Source: Paenibacillus sacheonensis (GTDB taxonomy: Bacteria; Bacillota; Bacilli; Paenibacillales; Paenibacillaceae). Taken from it: a stretch of 64,000 nt of DNA. Positions 1 through 7,918 of the stretch are shown piece by piece. A model generated the notes under the pieces. That model ran no database searches. It saw only the letters and a program-made list of their open reading frames with translations, and was not told the DNA's origin. The stretch spans positions 248,001-312,000 of the forward strand of contig NZ_JAAAMU010000007.1 of assembly GCF_009909195.1 (NCBI RefSeq). The letters run 5' to 3'. How positions within the stretch are numbered: position 1 is the first letter of the stretch; each line of letters begins with the position of its first letter. The translations under genes were made by a program, and so were the position numbers.

Positions 1-1
1 C

Positions 2-313
2 GAGATGTCGGGCAGCATTACCAGTATCGACAAGAAATTAAACTTGGCTGATCCGGCCACGCTCCATGGCGTCGAAGAAGCCGCAAGCCGATATATGGAG
101 CAGCGTTTGAAAGTAAGCTTAAACCGGTTTCAACGGGAATTGAAGTCGGACATTATCGGCTTCTCCGACTATTTGAGGCAGCATCATCCCTACGAGTGGA
201 AGCGGATATCGAAAACATGGGTAACCGACGTCTATCCGACGATGCCGATTCGCGTACGCGTCGATGTTGCGATTCCGACGATCGGCATGAGCGAAGTGAT
301 AGGAGGACCCTGA
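2..313 (+). CDS. Ger(x)C family spore germination lipoprotein, C-terminal part
   Basis: The reading frame is open at the left edge and ends in TGA, so about 103 C-terminal residues of the gene are present. The text (amphipathic helix with ERLK-like charge, then a YEWKRISKTW segment and a final beta strand with VRVDVAIPTIG) matches the C-terminal domain of GerAC-type germinant-receptor C subunits, which are lipoproteins on the outer face of the spore inner membrane. The call is supported by the membrane genes directly downstream, which look like receptor D and B subunits. The lipobox and N-terminal domains lie outside the window. An A subunit gene probably lies further upstream, also outside. 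Confidence 0.8.
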   Translation, partial: EMSGSITSIDKKLNLADPATLHGVEEAASRYMEQRLKVSLNRFQRELKSDIIGFSDYLRQHHPYEWKRISKTWVTDVYPTMPIRVRVDVAIPTIGMSEVIGGP

Positions 314-314
314 T

Positions 315-566
315 CTGACCAGAACGCTCGTATTGGCTGCCGTGCTGCTCTATGGCATATGGCATTTCGTTGGGTTGTGGAAGCAGCGCCATCGACGAGA
401 AGCCGTCGTATTCGGCTTGCTGTCGGCGGTGGCTGCCTGCTACCTCTTGCCTGTCATAGGCGAACGGATTCCCACGACAGAGGCTTTCAATACTTGGCTC
501 TATCGACCGCTCTCCGAATTCGTGCTGCGAAAATTGAATATCGTGCAGGAGGTGCACCCGTCGTGA
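315..566 (+). CDS. small two-helix membrane protein, germinant-receptor D-subunit-like
   Basis: A small protein with two hydrophobic stretches (VLAAVLLYGIWHFVGL and VVFGLLSAVAACYLLPVI) lies between the C and B receptor genes. Small two-TM proteins of this kind accompany some Bacillus receptor operons (YfkS, GerKD) and are called D subunits; the assignment here is by position, size and topology. No ATG is available in frame. A strong AGGAGG at 301-306 is correctly spaced from a CTG at 315, giving 83 aa. A TTG at 333 has no ribosome site. The 3' end overlaps the next start by 4 bp, so the genes are translationally coupled. Confidence 0.6.
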   Translation: MTRTLVLAAVLLYGIWHFVGLWKQRHRREAVVFGLLSAVAACYLLPVIGERIPTTEAFNTWLYRPLSEFVLRKLNIVQEVHPS

Positions 567-1657
567 ACAACGACAAAATCACGCCGTTCCAGTTAGGCTG
601 CCTTTGCTTTGCGTTCATGTCGGGCTTCTCGACGCTGTATTTATTGGAAGCCAAGCTTATCCTGCACGATGTATGGATCGCCGACATTACCGCCATGCTC
701 GCGACGATCGTGCTTTTGAAGCTGCTGGTCTACATCCAACACCAGTTTCCTACGAAGAATCTGAGCGATATCATCGTAACCTTGCTCGGGAAGTGGCTGG
801 GCAAGTCCGTTCTTTGTTTCTACTTAATCGGCATGACCGGACTTGGCATCTTATCGCTGCGATCCATCTCGCTCTTCTACACGACCGCCATCCTTCCGAA
901 CACGTCGCCGAATCTGATCATGCTGCTCGTGATATTGGTGACGACTTACGCCGCTTATCTCGGTTTGAGCACGATATCGCGGGCAACGCTCATGATCCTT
1001 CCGTTCTTTACCGTTGCCATGCTCGTCATTTGCGCGTTCATCTTTCAAGATGTCGAGCGCAATCCGTTTCTGCCGCAATTTCAGCATCCCGTTCCGTTGA
1101 TCGCCTACAGCGCGCTCGTATCGTTCGGGTTTCCGTTCGGCAAGACGGCCGTGTTCTGCTTCTTATTCTCCGAGACGACGAACCAGAAAAAATTGAGCAA
1201 GAGCTGCAACATCGCCACCGTCTTCTCGTGCGCCTACTTGCTGATATCGACTTATCTCGCGTTCGGCTGCTTGGGCGAAAACATGTTCAAAACATCCTCG
1301 TTTCCGTTCTTCTCCGCGATTCAGCTGGTGAAGTTCGGCGAGTATATCGAACGCATCGAAATTATCATTATCGGAATTTGGACCATCCTAACGCTGTTCG
1401 AGATCATCATCGTGCAGTACGCGTTCGTCAAGATCGTAGGCAGACTGTTTACCGTGAAGAATCTGAGCTCGTTCTACCTGCCGGTCGGCGCGATATTCTT
1501 CGCCGTCGCGGCTACCAGCTTCATCAACCCCGCGAAGCTGGTCGCCTACGATTTGACGATTCTGCCCTTCGCCATTATCGTGCCTTCCATCCTGATCCCG
1601 CTCTGCTTGATTTGCATCATCTGGTTCAGGAAGCTTGGAACGAAAACAACGACGTAA
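563..1657 (+). CDS. GerAB/YndE-type spore germination permease (B subunit)
   Basis: The 364-aa integral membrane protein has about ten hydrophobic segments and belongs to the GerAB branch of the APC transporter superfamily, which forms the germinant-binding B subunit in the spore inner membrane. The N-terminus (DKITPFQLGCL) and the central FPFGK and FSSF-like segments are typical of the family. The start is GTG 563, 10 bp after CAGGAGG at 546-552 and overlapping the upstream stop as GTGA. A longer in-frame extension would run through the small upstream gene and is not credible. It is the last gene of the first receptor operon. Confidence 0.85.
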   Translation: MNNDKITPFQLGCLCFAFMSGFSTLYLLEAKLILHDVWIADITAMLATIVLLKLLVYIQHQFPTKNLSDIIVTLLGKWLGKSVLCFYLIGMTGLGILSLRSISLFYTTAILPNTSPNLIMLLVILVTTYAAYLGLSTISRATLMILPFFTVAMLVICAFIFQDVERNPFLPQFQHPVPLIAYSALVSFGFPFGKTAVFCFLFSETTNQKKLSKSCNIATVFSCAYLLISTYLAFGCLGENMFKTSSFPFFSAIQLVKFGEYIERIEIIIIGIWTILTLFEIIIVQYAFVKIVGRLFTVKNLSSFYLPVGAIFFAVAATSFINPAKLVAYDLTILPFAIIVPSILIPLCLICIIWFRKLGTKTTT

Positions 1658-1689
1658 CCTCAGTGTGCCTCCGTTGCTCGATGAACGTC

Positions 1690-1718
1690 TTGACGCGAAG
1701 TTCCAAGTGCTCTAGGAT
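1690..1718 (+). promoter_or_regulatory. putative sigma-A promoter of the sulfite-oxidase-like gene
   Basis: TTGACG at 1690-1695 and TAGGAT at 1713-1718 are separated by 17 bp, and the start codon is 46 bp downstream. No other gene lies between. This is a match by eye only. Confidence 0.45.
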
Positions 1719-1763
1719 GTTGTCATACGCAAGATGAATGTACGCGCAAAGGAGCAAACGGAT

Positions 1764-2435
1764 ATGCATAACAAAGCGGAGCGGCTGCAGAAGATGAAGC
1801 CGCTTACCGGCGAGTCGCCGCCGGAACTTGCGCACAGGCTTCCGCCGGGCCAAATCTGGACGGATCGGTTTCCGATCCTGCACGAGGGAGACGTACCGCG
1901 CTATGACATGGCGGCGTGGAATCTGCGTCTTTTCGGCGAAGTCGAGGGCGAGCTCACGCTGAGCTTCGACGATCTCATGGCCATGCCGCAAACCGAGATT
2001 CGCTGCGACATCCACTGCGTCACGCGATGGTCCAAGGCGGATACAACCTGGAAAGGCGTGCTGTTTCAGGATCTGCTCGAACGGCTCAACATCAAGCCGG
2101 ATGCCCGCTACGTGATGATCCATGCCGACCCGGATTACGAGACCAACCTGCCGCTGTCGGATCTCCTCGGCGATCAAGCGCTGCTCGCGCATACCTACGA
2201 CGGTCAGCCGCTGACGCAGAAACACGGCGGCCCTCTTCGGCTCGTCGTGCCGCATTTGTATTTCTGGAAGAGCGCCAAATGGGTCCGCGGCTTCGAATTC
2301 ATGACGAAGGACCGGCCCGGCTTCTGGGAGCGCAACGGCTTCCACAACGTGGCCGAACCGTTCCAAGAACAGCGTTTCTCCGAACAAGGACAGCATATGC
2401 CGGAGGACGAGTGGAAGAATTTCGAGTTTGATTGA
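1764..2435 (+). CDS. sulfite oxidase-like molybdopterin oxidoreductase (YuiH type)
   Basis: The 223-aa protein has the sulfite-oxidase Mo-cofactor fold. The HCVTRW motif at residues 84-89 holds the Cys (85) that ligates molybdenum in this family, followed by the conserved Trp-x-Gly-V segment (TTWKGVLFQDLL) and the KHGGPLRLVVP and FWKSAKWVRG motifs. It resembles the single-domain cytoplasmic YuiH proteins rather than periplasmic MsrP because no signal peptide is seen. The substrate is unknown. The start at ATG 1764 follows AAAGGAG at 1748-1754; an ATG 30 bp upstream lacks a ribosome site. It is monocistronic, with its own promoter and terminator. Confidence 0.85.
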   Translation: MHNKAERLQKMKPLTGESPPELAHRLPPGQIWTDRFPILHEGDVPRYDMAAWNLRLFGEVEGELTLSFDDLMAMPQTEIRCDIHCVTRWSKADTTWKGVLFQDLLERLNIKPDARYVMIHADPDYETNLPLSDLLGDQALLAHTYDGQPLTQKHGGPLRLVVPHLYFWKSAKWVRGFEFMTKDRPGFWERNGFHNVAEPFQEQRFSEQGQHMPEDEWKNFEFD

Positions 2436-2486
2436 TCGAGGAACGCGTATTCGCCATCTCCCGCAATTACGCTATTAAACAGGATC

Positions 2487-2522
2487 GCAGAGAGGCTCGT
2501 GAACGTTCACGAGCCTCTCTGC
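2487..2522 (+). terminator. 36-bp perfect palindrome, terminator
   Basis: Two 18-bp arms (GCAGAGAGGCTCGTGAAC and its complement) form a perfect palindrome just after the sulfite-oxidase-like gene. It lacks a long T run, but its place between two convergent genes fits a terminator. Confidence 0.6.
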
Positions 2523-2531
2523 GAGGTTGCG

Positions 2532-2562
2532 AGAAAGCCGGCAGATACTGCCGGCTTTCTTC
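2532..2562 (-). terminator. terminator of the PspA operon
   Basis: AGAAAGCCGGCAG and its complement surround a 3-bp loop. The hairpin lies downstream of the minus-strand PspA gene and convergent with the previous hairpin. Confidence 0.6.
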
Positions 2563-2628
2563 CATGTCATCGCTTCTCTATGTTCGCGCGAGCTCATGCC
2601 GACTGCGGATGCCTGCGCGCGTGGTAAC

Positions 2629-3300
2629 CTATTGTTCTGCTGCCGGCTGCTGTTTCAATTCCGCAAGCGACGCTTCGATCTCCGGCGTCAGCGTCGGATC
2701 GAGATACTGCGGCGCGGATCGTCTCGCCGGCGCGTTGAAATGATTCATGGCCGCAAGCTCCGCCTCGATCATCATGACTCTCTCTTCCGCCCTGGCGAAA
2801 CCTCTGACCATGCCGTCCGTCTGAAAGGAGACCACGCTCTGATTCAGCTCCTTCAGGGAGCTGGCCACATTAATCCGGGATTCGAGCAGCAGCCGGCGGT
2901 GATTGTACTCCTCCGATTGCACCAGCAGCTGGGCAATGCGGTCCTCGAGCACCTTCGTTTGTTCTTGGATCGTGACATACTGCTCGCGATAGACGGTCAG
3001 CTTCTTCTCCTGCAGCAGCTTCTCCTGCAGCGCCAGCTTCGCGATCTGATCCTCGCCCTGGGCTACCGCAAGCCTCGCTTGGCGGTCCCGCTTCTCGACG
3101 GCCGTCTCGGCATCGCCGATCAATGCCGCCTGCCGCTTCTCGATGAACAGCTGGCGCGCCAGGGCGCGCTGCCCTTTCTCCAGCTCTACGCCGAATTCCC
3201 GCATATATTGATTCACCATATGGAGCGGCTTCTCGCATTTATCGATCAGCTCGTTCGTTTCGGCTAGGAAAACATCCTTGACGCGTTTGAAGATTCCCAT
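2629..3300 (-). CDS. pspA: PspA/IM30 family envelope-stress protein
   Basis: The 223-aa, almost wholly coiled-coil protein opens with the family N-terminal helix (MGIFKRVKDVFLAETNELID) and carries long heptad stretches (residues about 30-170) rich in Glu, Lys and Gln. PspA/IM30/LiaH proteins bind stressed membranes from the cytoplasm and assemble into large rods or rings. The start at 3300 has GAAGGAG upstream; a longer open frame of 26 residues upstream is not family-like. It is the second gene of an operon with the membrane protein just upstream (1 bp gap). Their shared promoter carries the same repeat as the neighbouring two-component system. Confidence 0.88.
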   Translation of the reverse strand: MGIFKRVKDVFLAETNELIDKCEKPLHMVNQYMREFGVELEKGQRALARQLFIEKRQAALIGDAETAVEKRDRQARLAVAQGEDQIAKLALQEKLLQEKKLTVYREQYVTIQEQTKVLEDRIAQLLVQSEEYNHRRLLLESRINVASSLKELNQSVVSFQTDGMVRGFARAEERVMMIEAELAAMNHFNAPARRSAPQYLDPTLTPEIEASLAELKQQPAAEQ

Positions 3301-3301
3301 G

Positions 3302-3778
3302 TTATTTCGACTCCTTCGTTTGATTTTGCTGCATTTCCCACTGGTCCAGGAAGTCCGAAGCCGTAGGAATGTTCGCAAGCACGTTCGGTCCGTCCGCGAT
3401 TCTCGAACGTTTGCCTCGCCTGCTCGCCCAGAACAACACCATGCCGGCGATCAGAATCATTAAGCCCAGCGCCAGACCATGTCCGAAATGATGACGCTCA
3501 TGCCCCATATCGATGTGCATGCCGCCCTCCCGCAGTCTCGGCCCATCCGGCGGAAGCTGTTCGATTGCATCTTCGCCCGGCGGCATCGGCACGGCGGCAT
3601 CCTTTCCGCCTCTGATCTCGACCTTCATGCCGTCAGCGGGCCTGCCGTGGAATTCCTGACTCACCCTGACGACTTTCGATACCTCCCGCCCGTGCTCCCC
3701 GGCCACCATGCTGATGCCGGCTCCGACAGCTACGATGATGACGGATACGAGCAGCGTTCTTTTTACCCAAGGTCTCAT
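3302..3778 (-). CDS. two-TM membrane protein co-transcribed with pspA
   Basis: The 158-aa protein has an N-terminal TM helix (TLLVSVIIVAVGAGISMVAG), an extracytoplasmic stretch of about 70 residues, a His-rich patch (HIDMGHERHHFGHG), a second TM helix (LALGLMILIAGMVLFWAS) and a cytoplasmic tail. I do not recognise a named family. By position it could recruit PspA to the membrane or sense the envelope, as partner membrane proteins do in Psp and Lia systems. ATG 3778 has AAGGTGAG six bases upstream; a start at 3829 would overlap the promoter's -10 element. Confidence 0.75.
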   Translation of the reverse strand: MRPWVKRTLLVSVIIVAVGAGISMVAGEHGREVSKVVRVSQEFHGRPADGMKVEIRGGKDAAVPMPPGEDAIEQLPPDGPRLREGGMHIDMGHERHHFGHGLALGLMILIAGMVLFWASRRGKRSRIADGPNVLANIPTASDFLDQWEMQQNQTKESK

Positions 3779-3834
3779 GCGTCTCACCTTCTTATCATCC
3801 TTTCGGAAATCATGTTCTTGTCCCTGCAAGGCTT

Positions 3835-3866
3835 ACTATAGAGCGCAATAGTAAAAGTACGGTAAA
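3835..3866 (-). promoter_or_regulatory. operator/promoter of the PspA operon
   Basis: Read on the minus strand, TTTACC-GTAC-TTTTAC is followed 10 bp later by a -10-like TATAGT (3835-3840). The same block, TTTACCG-TACT-TTTACCG, stands at the same distance from the -10 of the response-regulator operon at 5941-5974. The 11-bp direct repeat in place of a -35 is typical of OmpR-family activator sites. Confidence 0.65.
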
Positions 3867-3928
3867 GGACAAAAAATTCCCTGCTCCTGCTCCTGCTCCT
3901 AATCAAGCTCCATCTTTCAAGTAGTGCG

Positions 3929-5239
3929 TTAGACGCGAAATTCCACCGAAAACGTACTTCCCTTCCCCGGCGCACTCTCGAGAACGACCGAACCCCGGTG
4001 GGCGATCACGATCTGCTTCGCGATCGCAAGTCCCAGTCCTGCGCTGCCTTCTTCCCGATTGCGATGCTTCTCGACCCGGTAGAACCGATCGAAGATACGT
4101 GGCTGATCCGCCTCGGCAATGCCGATGCCGCTGTCCCGGACGATGATTCGCCACTGCTTCGGGTTAGGGTCAAGACCGACGTCGACCTTGCCTTCCTCCG
4201 GCGTGTACTTGATCGCATTATCAAGCAGGATATAGACCAGCTGCTTCAGCCGCTCCTGATCGCCCTTCACGATGAGCGAACCCGGGAGCATCATCCGCAG
4301 TGCGATCGACTTCTTCTGCGCGACGCCTTCGAAGGCAAGCACCCACTGGCGCAGCTTCGGCACGATGTCGAAACTGCCCATCTCGAACTCGGCCGAGCCT
4401 GCGTCGGACCTGGCAAGCAGCAGGAGATGCTGCACCATGCGGGTCATCCGGCCGATCTCTTCCTTCATGTCCGTAACGACTTCCTTCGAATACGGCGTGA
4501 TGGTATCTTCGTTCTCCAGCTCGATCACGTCGAGGGACGCGTTCATGATGCTGAGCGGCGTCCTCAGTTCGTGCGAGGCATCCGCCAGAAATTGCTGCTG
4601 ATGCTTGAACGTTCGCTGAATCGGGATCATCGCTTTCTTGGACATCGAGGAGCTGAGCTTGACCGCTGCCAGACTGAATAAAGTAAGGATGAAGAGGAAC
4701 ACGAAGAGCAGGTTGCGAAGGATATCCCGATAGAAGGTGACATCCTTGGCCGCATAGATCATAGCCGGACCGCTCGTCGTCATGATCGGATGCGCGCCTA
4801 TGAAGAGCAGACGGTCGTCCGTTCTGATCCTAAGATCCCCGATCCGCTGCTCTTGTTCGGGCTGGCGGCGCAAGCGAAACGAATCCCCGTCCGGCCGCCA
4901 CTTCTCGATCTCCGCTCTATTGCTGCCGCTAAGCTGGGGGATTGCATCGCTCTGCGCAAGCACTTCGCCCCGATTATCTAGCACATAGAAGAAATAGAGA
5001 TCATCGCTGCGGCTGTTCTCCAAATCCGGAACGACGACTCGGCCGTCCTCGGTCGCGCTCATGGTCGAACGAAGCGAATCGCTCTGCTCCCGATAGACCA
5101 TGAAGACGAAGAAGACGGTTACGATGATCGAGAATAATGCCAGAAACAGAATGATGAGCCACGTATACGTGACCGTGAGCTTTCTCTGCGTGTATTGGAA
5201 GAGGTCGCGCTTCTTCCCGTTTTTAAGCGTCCATTTCAA
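3929..5239 (-). CDS. sensor histidine kinase
   Basis: The 436-aa class I kinase has TM1 (about residues 26-49), an extracytoplasmic sensor region of about 125 residues, TM2 (about 177-196), and an H-box DASHELRTPLS with the phospho-acceptor His near residue 223. The ATPase domain follows with the N-box (DNAIKYTPEEG), G1 (DSGIGIAE), F (FDRFYRVEKH) and G2 (GLGLAIAK) motifs. It overlaps the response-regulator gene by 17 bp, so the two form one operon. The signal is unknown. The paired operator and the adjacent PspA operon suggest envelope stress. Confidence 0.92.
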   Translation of the reverse strand: MKWTLKNGKKRDLFQYTQRKLTVTYTWLIILFLALFSIIVTVFFVFMVYREQSDSLRSTMSATEDGRVVVPDLENSRSDDLYFFYVLDNRGEVLAQSDAIPQLSGSNRAEIEKWRPDGDSFRLRRQPEQEQRIGDLRIRTDDRLLFIGAHPIMTTSGPAMIYAAKDVTFYRDILRNLLFVFLFILTLFSLAAVKLSSSMSKKAMIPIQRTFKHQQQFLADASHELRTPLSIMNASLDVIELENEDTITPYSKEVVTDMKEEIGRMTRMVQHLLLLARSDAGSAEFEMGSFDIVPKLRQWVLAFEGVAQKKSIALRMMLPGSLIVKGDQERLKQLVYILLDNAIKYTPEEGKVDVGLDPNPKQWRIIVRDSGIGIAEADQPRIFDRFYRVEKHRNREEGSAGLGLAIAKQIVIAHRGSVVLESAPGKGSTFSVEFRV

Positions 5240-5903
5240 ACCGGTAGCCTACCCCCCTGATGCTGTGTATGGCCGGCTCTGCCCCGGGATCGTCCAGCTT
5301 GTCGCGGAGCATCTTCACCGTCACGTCGACATTCTTGTAGGAGACATCGCTGCCAAGCCCCCAGATGCGATCGAGAATCGACTCTCTCGTCAGTACGTTG
5401 CCGATGTTCTGCAGGAAAAAATCGAGCAGCTGGTACTCCCTTGGACTAAGCTGAATCTCCGATCCGTTCCGCGATAGCTGGCGCGAGGTGCGATTGAACG
5501 TAAACGGCCCGAACGTCACGCTATCCGATTTCCTCGGGGCAAAGTTCCGCCGTGCCAGCACCCGCAACCGAGCGAGCAGCTCATCGATCTCGAAAGGCTT
5601 CGTCAGATAGTCGTCGGCTCCTGCATCAAGGCCGAAGATTTTATCCTGCAGCGAATCCTTCGCCGTCAAGAGGACGATGGCTTGTCCGTAATTGTCGCCG
5701 CGCAGCCGCTTGCAGACGTCGACGCCGTTCATGAGCGGCATCATCCAGTCCAGAAGAAGCACGTCGTAAGCCGATCCGCGCGCATAATCGAGTGCATCCT
5801 CGCCGTTCTCCACCCAATCGACGTGATAGCCGCCTTTCTTCTCCAGCATGTATTTAACGAGCTTGCCGAGCTTCTTATCGTCTTCCGCCAACAAAATATT
5901 CAC
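5223..5903 (-). CDS. OmpR-family response regulator
   Basis: The protein has a receiver domain with the acidic pair EDD (residues 7-9), phospho-acceptor Asp52 in LLLDWMMP and Lys in LTKPFE, then a winged-helix DNA-binding domain ending GVGYRF. I choose GTG 5903 (226 aa), which follows GGTGAG with 7-bp spacing. The upstream ATG at 5954 overlaps the -10 element and operator and would add 17 residues foreign to the family. It is the first gene of the two-component operon. It probably controls itself and the PspA operon through the shared direct repeat. Confidence 0.92.
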   Translation of the reverse strand: MNILLAEDDKKLGKLVKYMLEKKGGYHVDWVENGEDALDYARGSAYDVLLLDWMMPLMNGVDVCKRLRGDNYGQAIVLLTAKDSLQDKIFGLDAGADDYLTKPFEIDELLARLRVLARRNFAPRKSDSVTFGPFTFNRTSRQLSRNGSEIQLSPREYQLLDFFLQNIGNVLTRESILDRIWGLGSDVSYKNVDVTVKMLRDKLDDPGAEPAIHSIRGVGYRFEMDA

Positions 5904-5940
5904 GTTTACGCTCACCGCCGCCGTATGGAAATAATAGCTT

Positions 5941-5974
5941 AGTATATCAAACAAACGGTAAAAGTACGGTAAAA
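5941..5974 (-). promoter_or_regulatory. autoregulatory operator/promoter of the two-component operon
   Basis: On the minus strand TTTACCG-TACT-TTTACCG (5956-5974) precedes a -10 TATACT (5941-5946) by about 10 bp. The repeat replaces the -35 and matches the element upstream of the PspA operon. Confidence 0.65.
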
Positions 5975-6277
5975 AATATCCCGTTGCTAATTACGCTCAT
6001 GTAGATGCATGGAGATTATGCGCTTCGCCATAACCATAACATTCAATCCCAAGACGATGATGAGCGGGCAGTCCCTGAACATTCGAATAGGTGTACCTGC
6101 ATTCGCATATGAAAAAAGCCAGCGGACCGGCCGCTCGGCGATTCGCGGCGGGTCGCTTGCCGACATCCACACGAATAAGGAGACTGGCGCATCGGCCAAT
6201 CTCCTTATTCGACTGCTCGCTTATTCAGCTGCTTGCTTTTCAGTTGCTTGCTTAATCAGCGGATATCTCCGGCATGT

Positions 6278-7174
6278 TCAGCCTTGGCCGATCCAATCCG
6301 CTTGCGCCTTCGCCTTCCACTGCGCGCGAATCGCCTCGTAACGTTCCGCCTGCAGCATGCCCTCCGCCAACAGACGGGCATTTTCCGTCCAGCGGTCCGT
6401 CTTCGTCGTGCCGACGATGGCGGCATTCACGCCAGGCACGGAGAGCGTGAAGCGGAGCGCCGTGCCGATCGATTCGTTCAAGTCGCCCTGCAGGAAGTCG
6501 TAACCGAGCGCCTGCAGCCGATCCCAGTACGCATGATGGTACCCGGATTCCGGCTTTTTGCCCGTCTTCCATGCCGCGTTCGCGATCGGCCGTTTTGCCA
6601 CGACGCCGATGCCCCGCCGCTGCGCTTCCGCGATCGTCAGCGTGATCGCCTCCTGGTCGGCAATGTTGACCGATGTCTCCAGCGAGTCGAAGGCGCCGCA
6701 TTGCACGGCGTAGAGCGCGGCTTTATGGTCACCGCTGTAGCCGATGTAGCGCGTCTTGCCTTTCTTTTTCGCCCGTTTCAGCACGTCGATGACGTCGCCC
6801 CGGCGAAGCAGTTCTTCGGAGCAGCTGTGCAGATGCACGATATCGACGTAGTCCGTCTGCAATCGTTTCAAGCTTCGGTCGATGCTGGCCTCCAGCATGG
6901 CCGGATCCCAGTCGGGTTGATCGAAGCCGGATGCGTGGCCGCATTTGGTGAACAAATAATAATCCCCGCGCCGCCGCCCGATCGTCTTGCCGATCAGTTC
7001 CTCGCTCGTGCCGTAACATTCCGCCGTGTCGATGACGTTCAGGCCCGCGTCAAGCGCGCTGCCGAGCAGTCTGTCCGCTGCTTCGGCGCTCATGCCCTCG
7101 AAGCCCATCTCCGCGCCGCCGAACCCGAGAATGCTCACGTTCATGTCGGTTCTCCCGTACTGCCTCTTCTCCAT
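6278..7174 (-). CDS. aldo/keto reductase family protein
   Basis: The 298-aa protein has the TIM-barrel aldo/keto reductase pattern: RTDMNVSILGFGGAEMGF at the N-terminus, GLNVIDTAECYGTSEELIGK with catalytic Asp and Tyr, a Lys in LFTKCGH, and the His-bearing strand YVDIVHLHS. These enzymes reduce carbonyls with NADPH in the cytoplasm. The substrate cannot be told. ATG 7174 gives the usual N-terminus; longer open frame upstream is not family-like, although the ribosome site here is weak. It appears monocistronic. Confidence 0.85.
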   Translation of the reverse strand: MEKRQYGRTDMNVSILGFGGAEMGFEGMSAEAADRLLGSALDAGLNVIDTAECYGTSEELIGKTIGRRRGDYYLFTKCGHASGFDQPDWDPAMLEASIDRSLKRLQTDYVDIVHLHSCSEELLRRGDVIDVLKRAKKKGKTRYIGYSGDHKAALYAVQCGAFDSLETSVNIADQEAITLTIAEAQRRGIGVVAKRPIANAAWKTGKKPESGYHHAYWDRLQALGYDFLQGDLNESIGTALRFTLSVPGVNAAIVGTTKTDRWTENARLLAEGMLQAERYEAIRAQWKAKAQADWIGQG

Positions 7175-7408
7175 CTTGTTTGCCGCCTCGCTTTCGTCTT
7201 GATTGGATTGTTTTGCCTTCTTGCAGTATAGGCCGTCCGCTAATCCTTGAAAAACGAAAATTTTGTAAGCAGGCAAATCTGCGTGCAGGAATCTCAATTC
7301 GCCGCCCATCGGCATCCATTGTTTGCGGATACACTTCTCTTGTTATTACACTTGGGAGCGCCATGCGAATCGAAGCCTCCGGATTGGAGCGTATTCGTCA
7401 TTCTTACA

Positions 7409-7918
7409 CTAGAAGTTAACCGCGTAATGAAGCTGGACGACGCCGCCGCCAAGCGGATTGGCATTCAGAAGCTCGATATCTTTGAACGAATAATGATTCG
7501 GGTCGATTGTAAGATGGAGCCCTTTGCCCTCCAGCACGGGCGCAATATTGAAGATCAGTTCGTCGGCGAGCCCCTGACTTAAAAATGCATTGTGTAAATC
7601 CGCTCCTGCCGCTACGATTGCGGTGCGATGACCTTTATGCCGCAGATAATTCAGGGCCTCCTCCGGCGATCCCGCAATCGTTGCCCCCGGAAGGGATTCC
7701 AGATTTCTGGAAACTACGACGATATCCAAATCGGCAAATGGACCTCCTCCTCCTCCGGCCGCCATGCTCTCGAACGTACGCCGTCCGACAATAAAATTCC
7801 CGGCCGCCATGGCATGCTTCGCAAAGTCGTCCAGCGCTTCCTTCTTCGGCGGGTTCTCGGGACTCGACTGCGCATAGTTCCCGTTGGCGCTCAAGGTTGC
7901 CCATACTATCGTTTTCAT
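7409..7918 (-). CDS. dihydrofolate reductase-like (RibD C-terminal domain) protein
   Basis: The 169-aa protein has the RibD_C/DHFR-like fold seen in YwjB/YyaP-type proteins: MKTIVWATLSANG at the start, FIVGRRTFESM in the middle and an AIVAAGADLHNAFLSQGLADEL segment typical of the family. These are NADPH-dependent reductases of mostly unknown substrate. Its start overlaps the stop of the upstream hydrolase by 4 bp (ATGA), so the two genes form a translationally coupled operon. Confidence 0.85.
   Translation of the reverse strand: MKTIVWATLSANGNYAQSSPENPPKKEALDDFAKHAMAAGNFIVGRRTFESMAAGGGGGPFADLDIVVVSRNLESLPGATIAGSPEEALNYLRHKGHRTAIVAAGADLHNAFLSQGLADELIFNIAPVLEGKGLHLTIDPNHYSFKDIELLNANPLGGGVVQLHYAVNF

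Noticed and set aside
604-1737. Long alternative-frame reading frame across the GerAB-type gene
   Set aside because: Arg/His-rich shadow of the real gene, with no ribosome site and no family-like sequence. The same holds for the long opposite-strand frames at 12329-13132, 13181-15343, 15708-17711 and 26077-27429.
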